Source of the DNA: PALSA-1353 sp050012375 | GTDB taxonomy: Bacteria > Planctomycetota > Phycisphaerae > Tepidisphaerales > Tepidisphaeraceae | Assembly: GCA_050012375.1 (NCBI GenBank) | Contig: JBEKHH010000024.1 | Coordinates: 7,617-71,616 of the forward strand | DNA: 64,000 bases | Direction of reading: 5' to 3' | Shown here: positions 43,033-51,407 of the stretch, piece after piece | Position numbering within the stretch: position 1 is the first letter of the stretch | Layout: each line of letters begins with the position of its first letter | The notes under the pieces: generated by a model | What the model saw: the letters and a program-made list of their open reading frames with translations, nothing else | Told to the model about the DNA's origin: nothing | Database searches by the model: none | Program-made: the position numbers and the translations under genes

Positions 43033-44718
43033 GTGCCATTACGGATTGTGATTGTCGGTGGCGTGGCTGGTGGGATGAGTGCGGCGACCCGCGCCAGGCG
43101 GATGAATGAGGATGCCTCGATCATCGTTCTTGAGCGAGGTGGCTTTATCTCGTTCGCCAATTGCGGGCTTCCGTACTACCTCGCCGGGCGGATCGAGTCC
43201 GAGGACAAGCTGCTGGTCACAACTGCTGCGCGCGTCCGCGAACGATTCAACATCGATGCGCGGGTGCGGCACGAGGTGACCCTGATCGACCGTAATGCGA
43301 AGGAGGTCGAGGTTCGCGACGACGCAGCCGGCACCACCTATCGCCTGTCTTACGACAAGCTCATTCTGGCCACTGGTGCTTCGCCCATGCTCCCGCGCAT
43401 TGACGAAGTGGGTGCGAGACAGTCGAACGTATTTCTGCTGCGGTCGATGGAGGACGCGCGAAGCGTTCAGCGGTGGATTGTCGAACAAGAACCACGGTTA
43501 GCCGTGATCGTGGGAGCCGGGTTCATCGGCCTGGAAATGGCGGAAGCACTTTGCGACCGCGGCTTGCGGGTGACGATCGTCGAGAAGTCTCAACAAGTGC
43601 TGCAGCCTCTGGACCCGGAAATGGCCGAGCCGATCGCCGCTGAACTGGCCAAACACGGCGTTGACGTGATCACCGGCATGGGCCTCAGCAAACTGCGCAG
43701 TGCCGGAGCCGGAGACTTGACGTCGGTCGAGGTTCGGGATGATGCGAAAAAGTTGGGCCATGAGATTCCGGCCGACATGGTACTCCTGTCGATCGGCGTG
43801 AAGCCGAACGTCTCACTGGCGGCGGCAGCCGATTTAACGATCGGGGCAAGTGGAGCAATCGCCGTTGACGCGTATCAGCGGACCAACGATCCCGACATCT
43901 ATGCCGTCGGCGATGCCAGTGAGGCAACGCACGGGGTGACCGACACGAAAGTCCGCATCCCCCTGGCTGGACCGGCCAACCGACAAGGGCGGCTCGCCGG
44001 TGAGCATGCGGCAACCGGGACCTCGGATTCCGCAGCAAGGGTCTTCGGAACGAGCATCGTCCAGGTTTTCGGCATCTCGGCTGGACTCACCGGCCTGAGT
44101 GAGGCGGCGGCGCGAAAGGCTGGTTTGAATTTTGACACATCTTACGTGGTAGCCGGTCATCATGCAGGGTATTACCCCGGTGCCGAGCCGATGATTATCA
44201 AACTCGTGTACGAGAAACCGACACGTCGGGTTCTGGGTGCGCAGGCCGTCGGCGCTGCGGGTGTTGACAAGCGGATTGATATAGTCGCGACGCTGTTACA
44301 TTTCGGCGGGACATTGGAAGATCTGGCCTCACTGGACCTTGCCTATGCTCCGCAGTTCGGTTCGGCAAAGGACCCGATCCATCTTGCGGCAATGGTGGCC
44401 CAGAACCAGCTCCGTGGGACGGTGGCGGCGGTGTCGGCGCTGGCCGTGGATGGGGATCTGCGCCTAGACGTTCGGACACGGTCAGAATACGCGGCCGGCT
44501 CGCTTCAGGGTGCCATCAACATCCCGCTGGATGAGCTTCGAAGTCGTTTGGGTGAGTTAGACGTCAGTCGCCCGATTACTGTGTACTGCCAAGTTGGCCT
44601 TCGTGGCTACGTTGCCTCGCGCATTCTCATGCAACACGGGTTCAGCAATGTTCGCAATCTCAAAGGCGGTTACCGAGTCGCCAAGTTGTGGGCCGAGCCG
44701 AGCAGTTCGAGCAATTGA
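43033..44718 (+). CDS. CoA-disulfide/persulfide reductase with C-terminal rhodanese domain
   Basis: A 561-residue flavoenzyme. FAD-binding motif VIVGGVAGGMSAATRARR (about 5-22), the single redox-active Cys in SFANCGLPYY (about 39-48), the NAD-binding motif VIVGAGFIGLEMAEALCD and the second FAD motif DIYAVGDASEATHG are present, with a C-terminal rhodanese domain (about 465-555, YCQVGLRGYVASRIL). This is the CoADR-Rhd (Npsr) type, which reduces CoA disulfide, CoA persulfide or polysulfide with NAD(P)H. The start is GTG at 43033, with AAAGGAGG upstream. It would remove persulfide produced by the neighbouring rhodaneses. Confidence 0.94.
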   Translation: MPLRIVIVGGVAGGMSAATRARRMNEDASIIVLERGGFISFANCGLPYYLAGRIESEDKLLVTTAARVRERFNIDARVRHEVTLIDRNAKEVEVRDDAAGTTYRLSYDKLILATGASPMLPRIDEVGARQSNVFLLRSMEDARSVQRWIVEQEPRLAVIVGAGFIGLEMAEALCDRGLRVTIVEKSQQVLQPLDPEMAEPIAAELAKHGVDVITGMGLSKLRSAGAGDLTSVEVRDDAKKLGHEIPADMVLLSIGVKPNVSLAAAADLTIGASGAIAVDAYQRTNDPDIYAVGDASEATHGVTDTKVRIPLAGPANRQGRLAGEHAATGTSDSAARVFGTSIVQVFGISAGLTGLSEAAARKAGLNFDTSYVVAGHHAGYYPGAEPMIIKLVYEKPTRRVLGAQAVGAAGVDKRIDIVATLLHFGGTLEDLASLDLAYAPQFGSAKDPIHLAAMVAQNQLRGTVAAVSALAVDGDLRLDVRTRSEYAAGSLQGAINIPLDELRSRLGELDVSRPITVYCQVGLRGYVASRILMQHGFSNVRNLKGGYRVAKLWAEPSSSSN

Positions 44719-45233
44719 GGGCCAACGCAATCGCGAAACGAGTTATCTTGGATCAACCTCACACGCATCCGATCGAATCAGACTCTGCGGGCGTGAAGAT
44801 TCCGCCACCGCTCTATTTTCTTTCAGGCCTTGTTCCTGGCGTACTCCTAACGGTCTGGATTCCGACAGCCTGGTTATCCTTAGAGTATTCTCGCGTCGTT
44901 GGAGGACTTCTAATCGGGTCGGGCATCATCCTCGCATCGTCAGCGATCTATTGTTTCCGGCGAACGGGAACAGCGATTCGACCGCACAAGCCTGTGTCCG
45001 CACTTGTGATTCGTGGACCCTATCGTTTCACGCGTAACCCAATGTATCTGGCGTTGACGGTTTGCTATTTGGGAATTGCCATATCCATTCAGTCATTCTG
45101 GTCGATCTCGTTTTTACCGTTGGTGCTGGTGCTTATTCGATGGAATGTGATTGCACGCGAGGAGGTTTACTTGGAGCGGCGCTTTGGGGTCGAATACACC
45201 GATTTTAAGGCACGTGTCCGACGTTGGATTTAG
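44688..45233 (+). CDS. Isoprenylcysteine methyltransferase/PEMT-like membrane protein
   Basis: An up-to-181-residue membrane protein with about four transmembrane helices and the conserved C-terminal motifs RGPYRFTRNPMYLALTV and REEVYLERRFGVEYTDFK. These mark the ICMT/phospholipid methyltransferase-like superfamily. The start is uncertain: GTG at 44688 overlaps the reductase gene by 31 nt, and later GTG or TTG codons are possible. The substrate is unknown; bacterial members often methylate lipids or thiols. It is the last gene of the plus-strand cluster. Confidence 0.82.
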   Translation: MGRAEQFEQLRANAIAKRVILDQPHTHPIESDSAGVKIPPPLYFLSGLVPGVLLTVWIPTAWLSLEYSRVVGGLLIGSGIILASSAIYCFRRTGTAIRPHKPVSALVIRGPYRFTRNPMYLALTVCYLGIAISIQSFWSISFLPLVLVLIRWNVIAREEVYLERRFGVEYTDFKARVRRWI

Positions 45234-45377
45234 GGACGTGTGAGGGCGTCTAAACTAAAACCCTGTCCCGCCGCCACCTTGAGCGGTGTCGTCATCGATT
45301 GGCTGGAAGCGTTCAGGACCGGGGACGGGTGCACAGCAAGCGGAATCGGCGAATGTATTGCATTGGTGAGTGACCCG

Positions 45378-46256
45378 TCATCGCCCCTGAACCAACTCCA
45401 CAAATGCCTTGGCGGCCGGACCGTCGGATTTGCCGGGGAGGCGGAGCAATACCAGTGGACGCTTGATCGAGAGATCGACGACGGGAACGACGACAAGCGT
45501 TCCGGCCGACACTTCACTGCCGATCGTCAATTCGGAGACGATCGATAATCCAATGCCGGCCTGGACAGCTCGCTTGATCGCTTCAGCACTGCCAAGCGAC
45601 ATCAGTGGCTTTACCGTCAGTTTTCGTTTGGCCAGCGCGTTTTCGATTACTTCCCGGGTCCCGGAGCCCGGCTCGCGAAGGATCAGTTCCTCCCGACACA
45701 GCATGGCAGCGGTGATCCGCTTGTGCTTGAGAATCGAATGTCGCGGGGGCGCGATGGGCACGAGCCGGTCTTCCTGGATAATCTGTGCCGCCAGCACATC
45801 GCTGGGAACAAGGCCTTCGGTGAACGCTAGGTCGAGACGATTTTCCAGAAGCATTCGCTCGATCTGATGAGTGTTGGCAATTTCCATCACAAGTTCGATC
45901 TGCGGGTATTTGTACCGAAACCGGCCGAGGGTTGCGGGAAGAAGGTATGAGCCGATCGTCAGGCTCGCGCCGACAACCAACTTTCCGCGCGACAATCCCA
46001 GCAGATTGGCGATGGCGGATTCGGCCTCGTGCTCAAGCGAGTCGATCCGCCGCGCGTATCCAAGGAGCAATTCACCTGCGGCCGTCAGCCGCACGCCGCG
46101 CGGGAGGCGGTCAAACAGCGTGGCCTTCAATGCGGTTTCCAGTTCGGCGACCTGTAGCGAGACCGCCGGCTGGCTAACCATGAGGCGCTGCGCGCCCTTT
46201 GTAAATCCGCCCGCCTCCGCTACGGCGGTAAAGGCGGCCAATTGCGTCCTGTTCAT
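45378..46256 (-). CDS. LysR family regulator (CysL/YeiE-like)
   Basis: A 292-residue LysR regulator. The N-terminal helix-turn-helix is AEAGGFTKGAQRLMVSQPAV (about 14-33), followed by the linker helix and a periplasmic-binding-like sensor domain (GKLVVGASLTIGSYLLPATL). It is divergent from a truncated YeiH-like gene; the LysR/YeiH pairing is well known and tied to sulfite or cysteine metabolism, which fits the sulfur cluster. The 75-bp gap (46257-46331) is AT-rich and should hold both promoters. With yeiH truncated its local target is lost. Confidence 0.9.
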   Translation of the reverse strand: MNRTQLAAFTAVAEAGGFTKGAQRLMVSQPAVSLQVAELETALKATLFDRLPRGVRLTAAGELLLGYARRIDSLEHEAESAIANLLGLSRGKLVVGASLTIGSYLLPATLGRFRYKYPQIELVMEIANTHQIERMLLENRLDLAFTEGLVPSDVLAAQIIQEDRLVPIAPPRHSILKHKRITAAMLCREELILREPGSGTREVIENALAKRKLTVKPLMSLGSAEAIKRAVQAGIGLSIVSELTIGSEVSAGTLVVVPVVDLSIKRPLVLLRLPGKSDGPAAKAFVELVQGR

Positions 46257-46331
46257 GCCATCAGATTATCTGATCGATAGTATAACAACTATGTCTTTGC
46301 ATTATGATTCTTTACGCTCGATGATCCGTGC

Positions 46332-46688
46332 ATGGATATCGCATTTATTTCCGATGCGCAACCCCGACCCCAACGGCGAATGGAGAGGCGAATCGCCGTA
46401 GGCTGTCGGAAACTATTATTCCTCGCAGGTGCGGCACTGTGCCTCACACACTGGGCGACCCCGCCGCTGGCGTTGGCGCTAGGGGCGATTCTGGCAATGA
46501 CGGTTCACAACCCATTCGGTAAAGCCGGGCACAAGCTTTCCAAGTGGCTGCTGCAAACCAGTGTGGTTCTTCTGGGATTCAGCATGAATTTGCGGGTCGT
46601 GCTGCGCGCGGGTGCCAATGGCGTGCTCTTCGCCTCCGGCACGATCGCCGTCACGCTGCTGCTCGGGTACCCTCCCGCTCAAAACTGA
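46332..46688 (+). pseudogene. yeiH-like sulfate exporter family gene, 3' truncated
   Basis: Encodes the first ~115 residues of a YeiH-type membrane protein (ALALGAILAMTVHNPFGKAG, LLQTSVVLLGFSMNLRVVL, ASGTIAVTLLLGY) and then stops at TGA 46686-46688. The family has about 340 residues and ten helices, so two thirds are missing. Homology ends near 46672, where tyrosine-recombinase coding sequence begins in another frame, marking a deletion junction. Confidence 0.88.
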
Positions 46689-47370
46689 AACCGCCGCGTT
46701 ATTGAGGGAATGTTTGAAGGGTAAAGCACCCGACGCGCCAGCCTTTTCGATGCCCATTATTGATAAGGTGGCGCACATGGTGCGCGCAGACTTGGCGGAT
46801 GCCCGAGCACGGTGGATTGAGGCGGCCGGGACACCTGAGGCACTGTGGGCACGTCAAAAATCCAAGATACTATGCTATCGAGATGAAAGCGGGCGTGTCG
46901 CGGATTTTCACGCATTTCGACACACATTTATCTCCAATTTGGTGGCAGCCGGGGTTCATCCCAAGACGGCCCAAATGTTGGCGCGGCATTCGACAATTAC
47001 TTTGACGATGGACCGTTACACACACGTCGCAACAGCGGCTTTATCGTCAGCCGTGAATTTATTGCCAAATCTCGATGGAAAGGGACCAGCACCCGAAAGA
47101 ATACCATCGACGGATGGAGCACAGTCTCCGGTTTCCTTATCACCAGGCTTGTCACCCAGCGGCGATATTGCATGGGCTCCCACGGAGTTCCACGGAGGAC
47201 GCATCAAGCATGCGCAAGATGGATTTTCGCCCGAAAAAAGCGACGCAAACACTGATTTTCCCCAGCCCGATCCGCGAAGACCTGATGGAGACAAGGGGCG
47301 AAGCAAAACGGCTTCGAGGTCCGCCGTGCGAAATTTTATTTCGACGGGAATGTCTTCACCAAGGACCTGA
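46668..47370 (+). pseudogene. Tyrosine recombinase (island integrase), N-terminal half deleted
   Basis: An open frame lacking its own start encodes the C-terminal catalytic part of a planctomycete-type tyrosine recombinase. It begins at the P-L loop LPLKTETAALLRECL; then come HAFRHTFISNLVAAGVHPKT (box II HxxRH), ARHSTITLTMDRYTH and the nucleophile Tyr codon at 47017-47019. The first catalytic Arg, the beta-hairpin Lys and the core-binding domain are missing, removed by the deletion that joins yeiH. The 11-bp att core lies about 100 codons after Tyr. Past the core the frame reads host porin DNA to TGA 47368-47370. In the circle the C-terminus would be the 63-codon tail at 23283-23473. Confidence 0.88.
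47313..47323 (+). other. attR core TTCGAGGTCCG
   Basis: Right copy of the 11-bp direct repeat. In the porin frame it reads TTC GAG GTC CG and is followed by C CGT GCG AAA (R-A-K). In the integrase frame it reads G-CT TCG AGG TCC G (A-S-R-S). The base before the core differs between attL (T) and attR (C). Confidence 0.82.
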
Positions 47371-48320
47371 CGTACAAGTTCCAGTGGCAGGATTCGGACA
47401 ACGGCGGAGCGCCGACGTTGGAATGGGGCTGGGCGCAGTACGTTTTCGCACACAATGTAGGTTTGGGCGATGTCGGCGTGAAGGCGGGCCAGTTCAAGGA
47501 CTATCAATTTAAGGAGCAGGCGATCGCTGCGGATACTGCCCAGCCGCTGGTCGAACGGTCGGCGGCGGATTCCCTTGTCGGCGGTTATGCCCTCGGCGGC
47601 CCGCTGGTGCAGGGAGTGGACCTTGTATACACAGGGAACAAGAGTCCCATCCATAACGATCTGGTGTTCATGGACGGCACCAACAGCGGAAACACCGATT
47701 TCACCAACGTCCCGACGGCAACGACGAAGGTGCATTGGGGCGCGTCCGACCGGGTGGATTGGAAGGTCTGCGGTGATTGGGCTGACACGACCGACCTGAC
47801 GGGCCAATCTTCGGCTGGGCATGATCTGCTCGATATTGGCGGAGGCGTGGGTTACACCGATGGCACGGTCATCGCGACCGGTGGCCAGACCGGCATGGAT
47901 ATTTTGCGGTTCGACGCGGATGCGCAGTGGCTTCTGGCCAAGCGGTTTACGATTTTCACCGCGTTCTATGACGACTATTTCCGCAACATTGTCGGCGCTT
48001 CGAGCCGAAACGACATGGCCGCTCTGGTGGAAGGCGGAGTCTTCGTCGCGCCGGCCTGGCAGGTCGTCGCTCGATACGACGTCACCGAGGTGGGTAATCG
48101 GTTCAAGATCGCCACCAAAGCCGACTTTAGCGAGATCGGCGCCGGCCTCAACTATTACATGGGTCCGGACGGAAGCTGGGGCAACCACGCGAAGTTCTCG
48201 CTGGATGTGGACTATCTGCCCAACGGATTCCCATCCACCGGGGCCACTGGGTTGGGTTACGTCGCCAGCACGAGCGACAACGAAATCGTCTTCCGCGGCA
48301 TGTTCCAGTTCTGGCTCTGA
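47313..48320 (+). pseudogene. 3' part of the disrupted outer-membrane porin gene
   Basis: From FEVRRAKFYFDGNVFTKDLT onward this encodes about 335 residues of a phosphate-selective-porin-like barrel, including GVKAGQFKDYQFKEQ and a C-terminal strand FRGMFQFWL. It has no start codon or signal peptide; the first ATG is at 47424 or later. It matches, in phase, the 5' part at 22834-23282, and together they give one 481-residue porin. As it stands it cannot be exported. Confidence 0.92.
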
Positions 48321-48451
48321 TGCCGGCAGGGTGCTTCTCTCGACACCGCTCCTGTCCTGCGCTGAACAATGACCGGGCCACTTCCGGCCAAATCATCTGT
48401 GGTCACCAAGGCCGACCCGACCGCAAACCACCGCGGCCTTCTGTGAGCGCA

Positions 48452-48817
48452 TTATCCCCGCAGCACCGCCGCGCGTTCGGCCGCCTGCTGGGCCATTCCC
48501 CGGCAGACCAGTTCACACAGGTCAAAGACGAGCGGCAGGCTGATTGAGTAGATTGCCCGGTTCCCGTCCTGCAGTCGTGTGATGATTCCGGCCGACAGGA
48601 GAATGCCAAGCTGCTTCGACACGTTCGCCTGCTTCAAGCCCGATTGCTCGACCAATTCCCCCACGTTCACCGGGCCGCTTTGAAGAATCTGCAGGATCCG
48701 CAGGCGGCTGCCCTCGGAAAGCACGGCGAAAAGCTCGGCCACCGCCTGTAGTTGCGCGGTGTCGAGAGATTTGTGACTCCCGCGAGGTCGATTCCGGGGT
48801 AAAGATCCATTTTTCAT
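48452..48817 (-). CDS. ArsR family regulator
   Basis: A 121-residue ArsR-type repressor. The DNA-binding part is NVGELVEQSGLKQANVSKQL (about 50-69), the wing ITRLQDGNRAIYSISLP, and the C-terminus FDLCELVCRGMAQQAAERAA with two cysteines four residues apart, similar to the island ArsR. It is divergent from the AhpD-like/rhodanese genes, and a 22-bp palindrome lies between them. Probably a thiol or persulfide-type sensor; a metal sensor is an alternative. Confidence 0.88.
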   Translation of the reverse strand: MKNGSLPRNRPRGSHKSLDTAQLQAVAELFAVLSEGSRLRILQILQSGPVNVGELVEQSGLKQANVSKQLGILLSAGIITRLQDGNRAIYSISLPLVFDLCELVCRGMAQQAAERAAVLRG

Positions 48818-48833
48818 GTACCACTCTCTTGGT

Positions 48834-48855
48834 TATATCACTAGCTAGTAATATA
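48834..48855. promoter_or_regulatory. ArsR operator palindrome
   Basis: A 22-bp palindrome with the perfect core ACTAGCTAGT (48840-48849), flanked on both sides by TATAT/ATATA arms with one mismatched pair. It lies between the divergent arsR and AhpD-like genes and is the likely binding site of the ArsR protein. Confidence 0.7.
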
Positions 48856-48919
48856 GTAATTATAGACGCCGCCGGCGACTTTGGCAAGGCGGCAAAACGG
48901 TTCTTTTGGGAGGTATCTT

Positions 48920-49273
48920 ATGTCCAGCAATGCCAAGGGCTATTATGAGAACAACGCCGCCGCGATGAAGCCCGTTCGAGCCTCGATGCCCGAACTGATC
49001 AAGGGATTCGGAGCTTTGCACCAGACCGCCATGAAACCAGCCGCCCTGACGGTGCTGGAAAAAGAATTGATGGCCCTGGCCATCGGATTGGCCGTTCGGT
49101 GTGAGAATTGCATCTACGCGCACGTTCAGGCGGCACTGAATGCCGGCGCGACGCGCGAGCAGGTTCTCGAAGCCGCCGGCGTGGCCGTAATGATGCAGGG
49201 CGGTCCCACGTACACCTACCTGCCCCGTATCATTGAAGCATTGGACGCCATCGCGGAACGAACGTCGAATTGA
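48920..49273 (+). CDS. AhpD-like carboxymuconolactone decarboxylase family protein
   Basis: A 117-residue all-helical protein. The redox motif is RCENCIYAHVQAALNAGATR (about 59-78), a CxxC followed by His three residues later, as in AhpD alkylhydroperoxidases. It would act as a cytoplasmic thiol-dependent peroxidase or disulfide reductase. The ATG at 48920 has GGGAGG upstream (48908-48913) and is preferred over the longer frame from 48881. It is followed after 18 nt by a rhodanese gene and lies under the ArsR operator. Confidence 0.9.
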   Translation: MSSNAKGYYENNAAAMKPVRASMPELIKGFGALHQTAMKPAALTVLEKELMALAIGLAVRCENCIYAHVQAALNAGATREQVLEAAGVAVMMQGGPTYTYLPRIIEALDAIAERTSN

Positions 49274-49291
49274 AGTTAGGCGGAGACTCTC

Positions 49292-49858
49292 ATGTCCACC
49301 AACACCATCCCCCTTGCGGAATGTCGTCGCCTGATCGATAGCGGGCAACCCATTCACATCCTGGATGTTCGAACGCCCGCGGAGTTTGCGCGCGTTCATG
49401 CATTGGGCGCGAGGCTAATGCCGCTGGACGAACTGGACCCGGCCGCGGTTGCCGCCCAGCGGCGCGACGCCGATGACCCGATCTACGTGATTTGCCAGTC
49501 CGGCGGACGGGCTGCAAAGGCCTGCCAGCGACTTCAAGAGGCCGGATTGGCTCACGTCTATTTCATCCAGGGCGGCACGGCCGCGTGGGAGCGAATGGGC
49601 CTGCCTGTCGAACGCGGTGGCGGAAATGTCATCTCCCTCGAACGGCAGGTGCGCATTGGCGCAGGCTCACTTGTCCTGCTAGGCTTGGCGCTGGCATGGA
49701 GAATTCACTGGGGGTTTCTCGCCATCCCTGCATTTGTCGGCGGCGGCCTGGTGTTCGCGGGCATCACGGACTACTGCGGCATGGCACTCGTTCTGGGCAA
49801 AATGCCGTGGAATCGTCGAAGTCGGGCTGACGCGCCCAAGTGCTCCATAGCACCGTGA
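49292..49858 (+). CDS. Rhodanese with C-terminal membrane domain, YgaP-like
   Basis: A 188-residue protein with a rhodanese domain (IHILDVRTPAEFARVHALGA, active-site CQSGGRAAKAC, about 70-80) and a C-terminal DUF2892-like hydrophobic part (SLVLLGLALAWRIHWGFLAI, ITDYCGMALVLGKMPWN). It has the same plan as the island protein at 42031-42624, so chromosome and island carry parallel sulfur-transfer modules, each with an ArsR repressor. It is probably cotranscribed with the AhpD-like gene. Confidence 0.9.
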   Translation: MSTNTIPLAECRRLIDSGQPIHILDVRTPAEFARVHALGARLMPLDELDPAAVAAQRRDADDPIYVICQSGGRAAKACQRLQEAGLAHVYFIQGGTAAWERMGLPVERGGGNVISLERQVRIGAGSLVLLGLALAWRIHWGFLAIPAFVGGGLVFAGITDYCGMALVLGKMPWNRRSRADAPKCSIAP

Positions 49859-49961
49859 GCCTGCGCATAGTCATTCACGCGGTCGTTTGACGCTTCAATC
49901 AGATCGCGATGCTGAATCTCGTCGAGTGTGATCGCGTCTGCGATGCGATCGTAAAGCCAAA

Positions 49962-51353
49962 CTACAAATCCGCCAGCGCCTGCGACAATCGCCGCACTTC
50001 GTGCAGGGCCATTCCCTTGAGTTTCGGCACGTGATTCCCAACCTGCGGGACGATCGCGTGTGTGACGCCGAGGCGCGAGGCTTCGCGCAGGCGGGTCTCC
50101 AGTTGCGGCACGGTGCGGACTTCGCCTCCAAGACCCAGCTCCCCCACCGCCAATGTTCCCGTCGGCAGCGGGCGATTCATGTGGGCCGACGCGATCGCCA
50201 ACGCGATGGCCAGATCGACGGCGGGTTCGGGCGTTTTGACGCCGCCGGCGACGTTGACGAAAACGTCCTCGGCTGCCAGGCGCATTTCGGCGCGCTTTTC
50301 CAGGACGGCAATGATCATGGCGACGCGATCGGGAGATACGCCGCTGGTTTTTCGTTTGGCGGCGCCGATGACGCTGGAGGCCGTCAGGGCCTGGACTTCA
50401 ACCAACAGGACGCGTGAACCCTGCGTGGCCGCCGTGATGACCGATCCGCTGGGCTGGCCGCCGGCGCCATATTGCTCGATGAACAATTTGCCGGGATCGG
50501 TGACTTCGGTGAGTCCCTGGCCGGTCATTTCGAACAGGCCCACCTCGTGTGTGCCGCCGAAGCGATTTTTCACGCATCGGACGATGCGATGGGCGTGAAA
50601 ACGGTCTCCCTCAAAATAAGCGACGGTATCGACGATGTGTTCGATGAGCTTGGGGCCGGCCAGCGTGCCCTGCTTGGTGACATGGCCGACGAGAATGATG
50701 GCCGTGCCGGTGGCCTTGGCCAGGTAGACCAGGTCCATGCAGCAATCGCGGAGTTGCGTGACCGATCCCGGCGCCGCGGGAAGTTGCGGCTTGTAGATCA
50801 TCTGAATCGAATCGACGACGGCGACGGCGGGCTCGTGCCGGCCGATCTGATGGAGGATGCGCTGCACGTTCGTTTCGGCCAGCACGAGCAGTTGGCCGGA
50901 TTTGACGCCCAGTCTTCCGGCGCGCAAGGCCGTCTGGCGGGCCGATTCCTCGCTGGTGACGTACAAGACTTTGGACGGTTGACGCGATGAAGCCATCGCA
51001 TGAGCGACCTGTAGAAGGAGCGTCGATTTGCCGATGCCGGGTTCTCCGCCGACGAGCACCACCGAGCCTGGGACGATCCCGCCGCCGAGCACGCGATCGA
51101 ATTCGGCGATGCCCGTGGGCAAGCGCGGGGTTTGGGTTTCGTCGATCTCTCCGATGGGCAGGGCCTCGGCCGCGACGGCGAGCCTGGCGGCGGTTCCCAG
51201 GGCCTCGGCTCGCGATTCAGCCCGGGCGTCGGGGGCCGGCGGGGTGTAGGATTCCAGGCTGTCCCAGGTTCCGCAGTCGGGGCATTTTCCGAACCATTTC
51301 GGATGCGAGCTGCCGCAATGATTGCAAAGAAATTGGCTCCGCGTTTTGGCCAC
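49962..51353 (-). CDS. radA: DNA repair protein RadA
   Basis: A 463-residue RadA/Sms protein, a RecA-like helicase that promotes branch migration in recombination. The N-terminal C4 zinc motif is CNHCGSSHPKWFGKCPDCGT (residues 10-29), Walker A GGEPGIGKSTLLLQ (about 98-111), the RadA-specific KNRFG (VKNRFGGTHEVGLFEM), and a C-terminal Lon-like domain (about 335-463). Length and motifs are complete. It stands alone, followed by the island-flanking rhodanese gene on the other strand. Confidence 0.97.
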   Translation of the reverse strand: MAKTRSQFLCNHCGSSHPKWFGKCPDCGTWDSLESYTPPAPDARAESRAEALGTAARLAVAAEALPIGEIDETQTPRLPTGIAEFDRVLGGGIVPGSVVLVGGEPGIGKSTLLLQVAHAMASSRQPSKVLYVTSEESARQTALRAGRLGVKSGQLLVLAETNVQRILHQIGRHEPAVAVVDSIQMIYKPQLPAAPGSVTQLRDCCMDLVYLAKATGTAIILVGHVTKQGTLAGPKLIEHIVDTVAYFEGDRFHAHRIVRCVKNRFGGTHEVGLFEMTGQGLTEVTDPGKLFIEQYGAGGQPSGSVITAATQGSRVLLVEVQALTASSVIGAAKRKTSGVSPDRVAMIIAVLEKRAEMRLAAEDVFVNVAGGVKTPEPAVDLAIALAIASAHMNRPLPTGTLAVGELGLGGEVRTVPQLETRLREASRLGVTHAIVPQVGNHVPKLKGMALHEVRRLSQALADL

Positions 51354-51407
51354 GAGAGGAAGATGTTACGTTACGCTTGGGCTCTTTCGCAATTGCGGGA
51401 ATATTAG

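Larger units (their letters stand above)
23272..47323 (+). mobile_element. 24-kb integrated element in a porin gene, carrying a split tyrosine recombinase
   Basis: Both ends carry the identical 11-bp core TTCGAGGTCCG (23272-23282 and 47313-47323), which would give a 24,041-bp circle on excision. Joining the outer sides restores the porin frame (..EGFEVR + RAKFYFDG..). Joining the inner sides restores a recombinase frame (..GRSKTASRS + VDDDAQVASV..). Cargo includes porins, two RND efflux systems, mop-modE, an ArsR/rhodanese/persulfide-reductase cluster and a LysR/YeiH pair. The integrase N-terminal half is deleted, so the element is probably stranded. The double in-frame restoration is read directly from sequence; mobility is inference. 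Confidence 0.85.
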
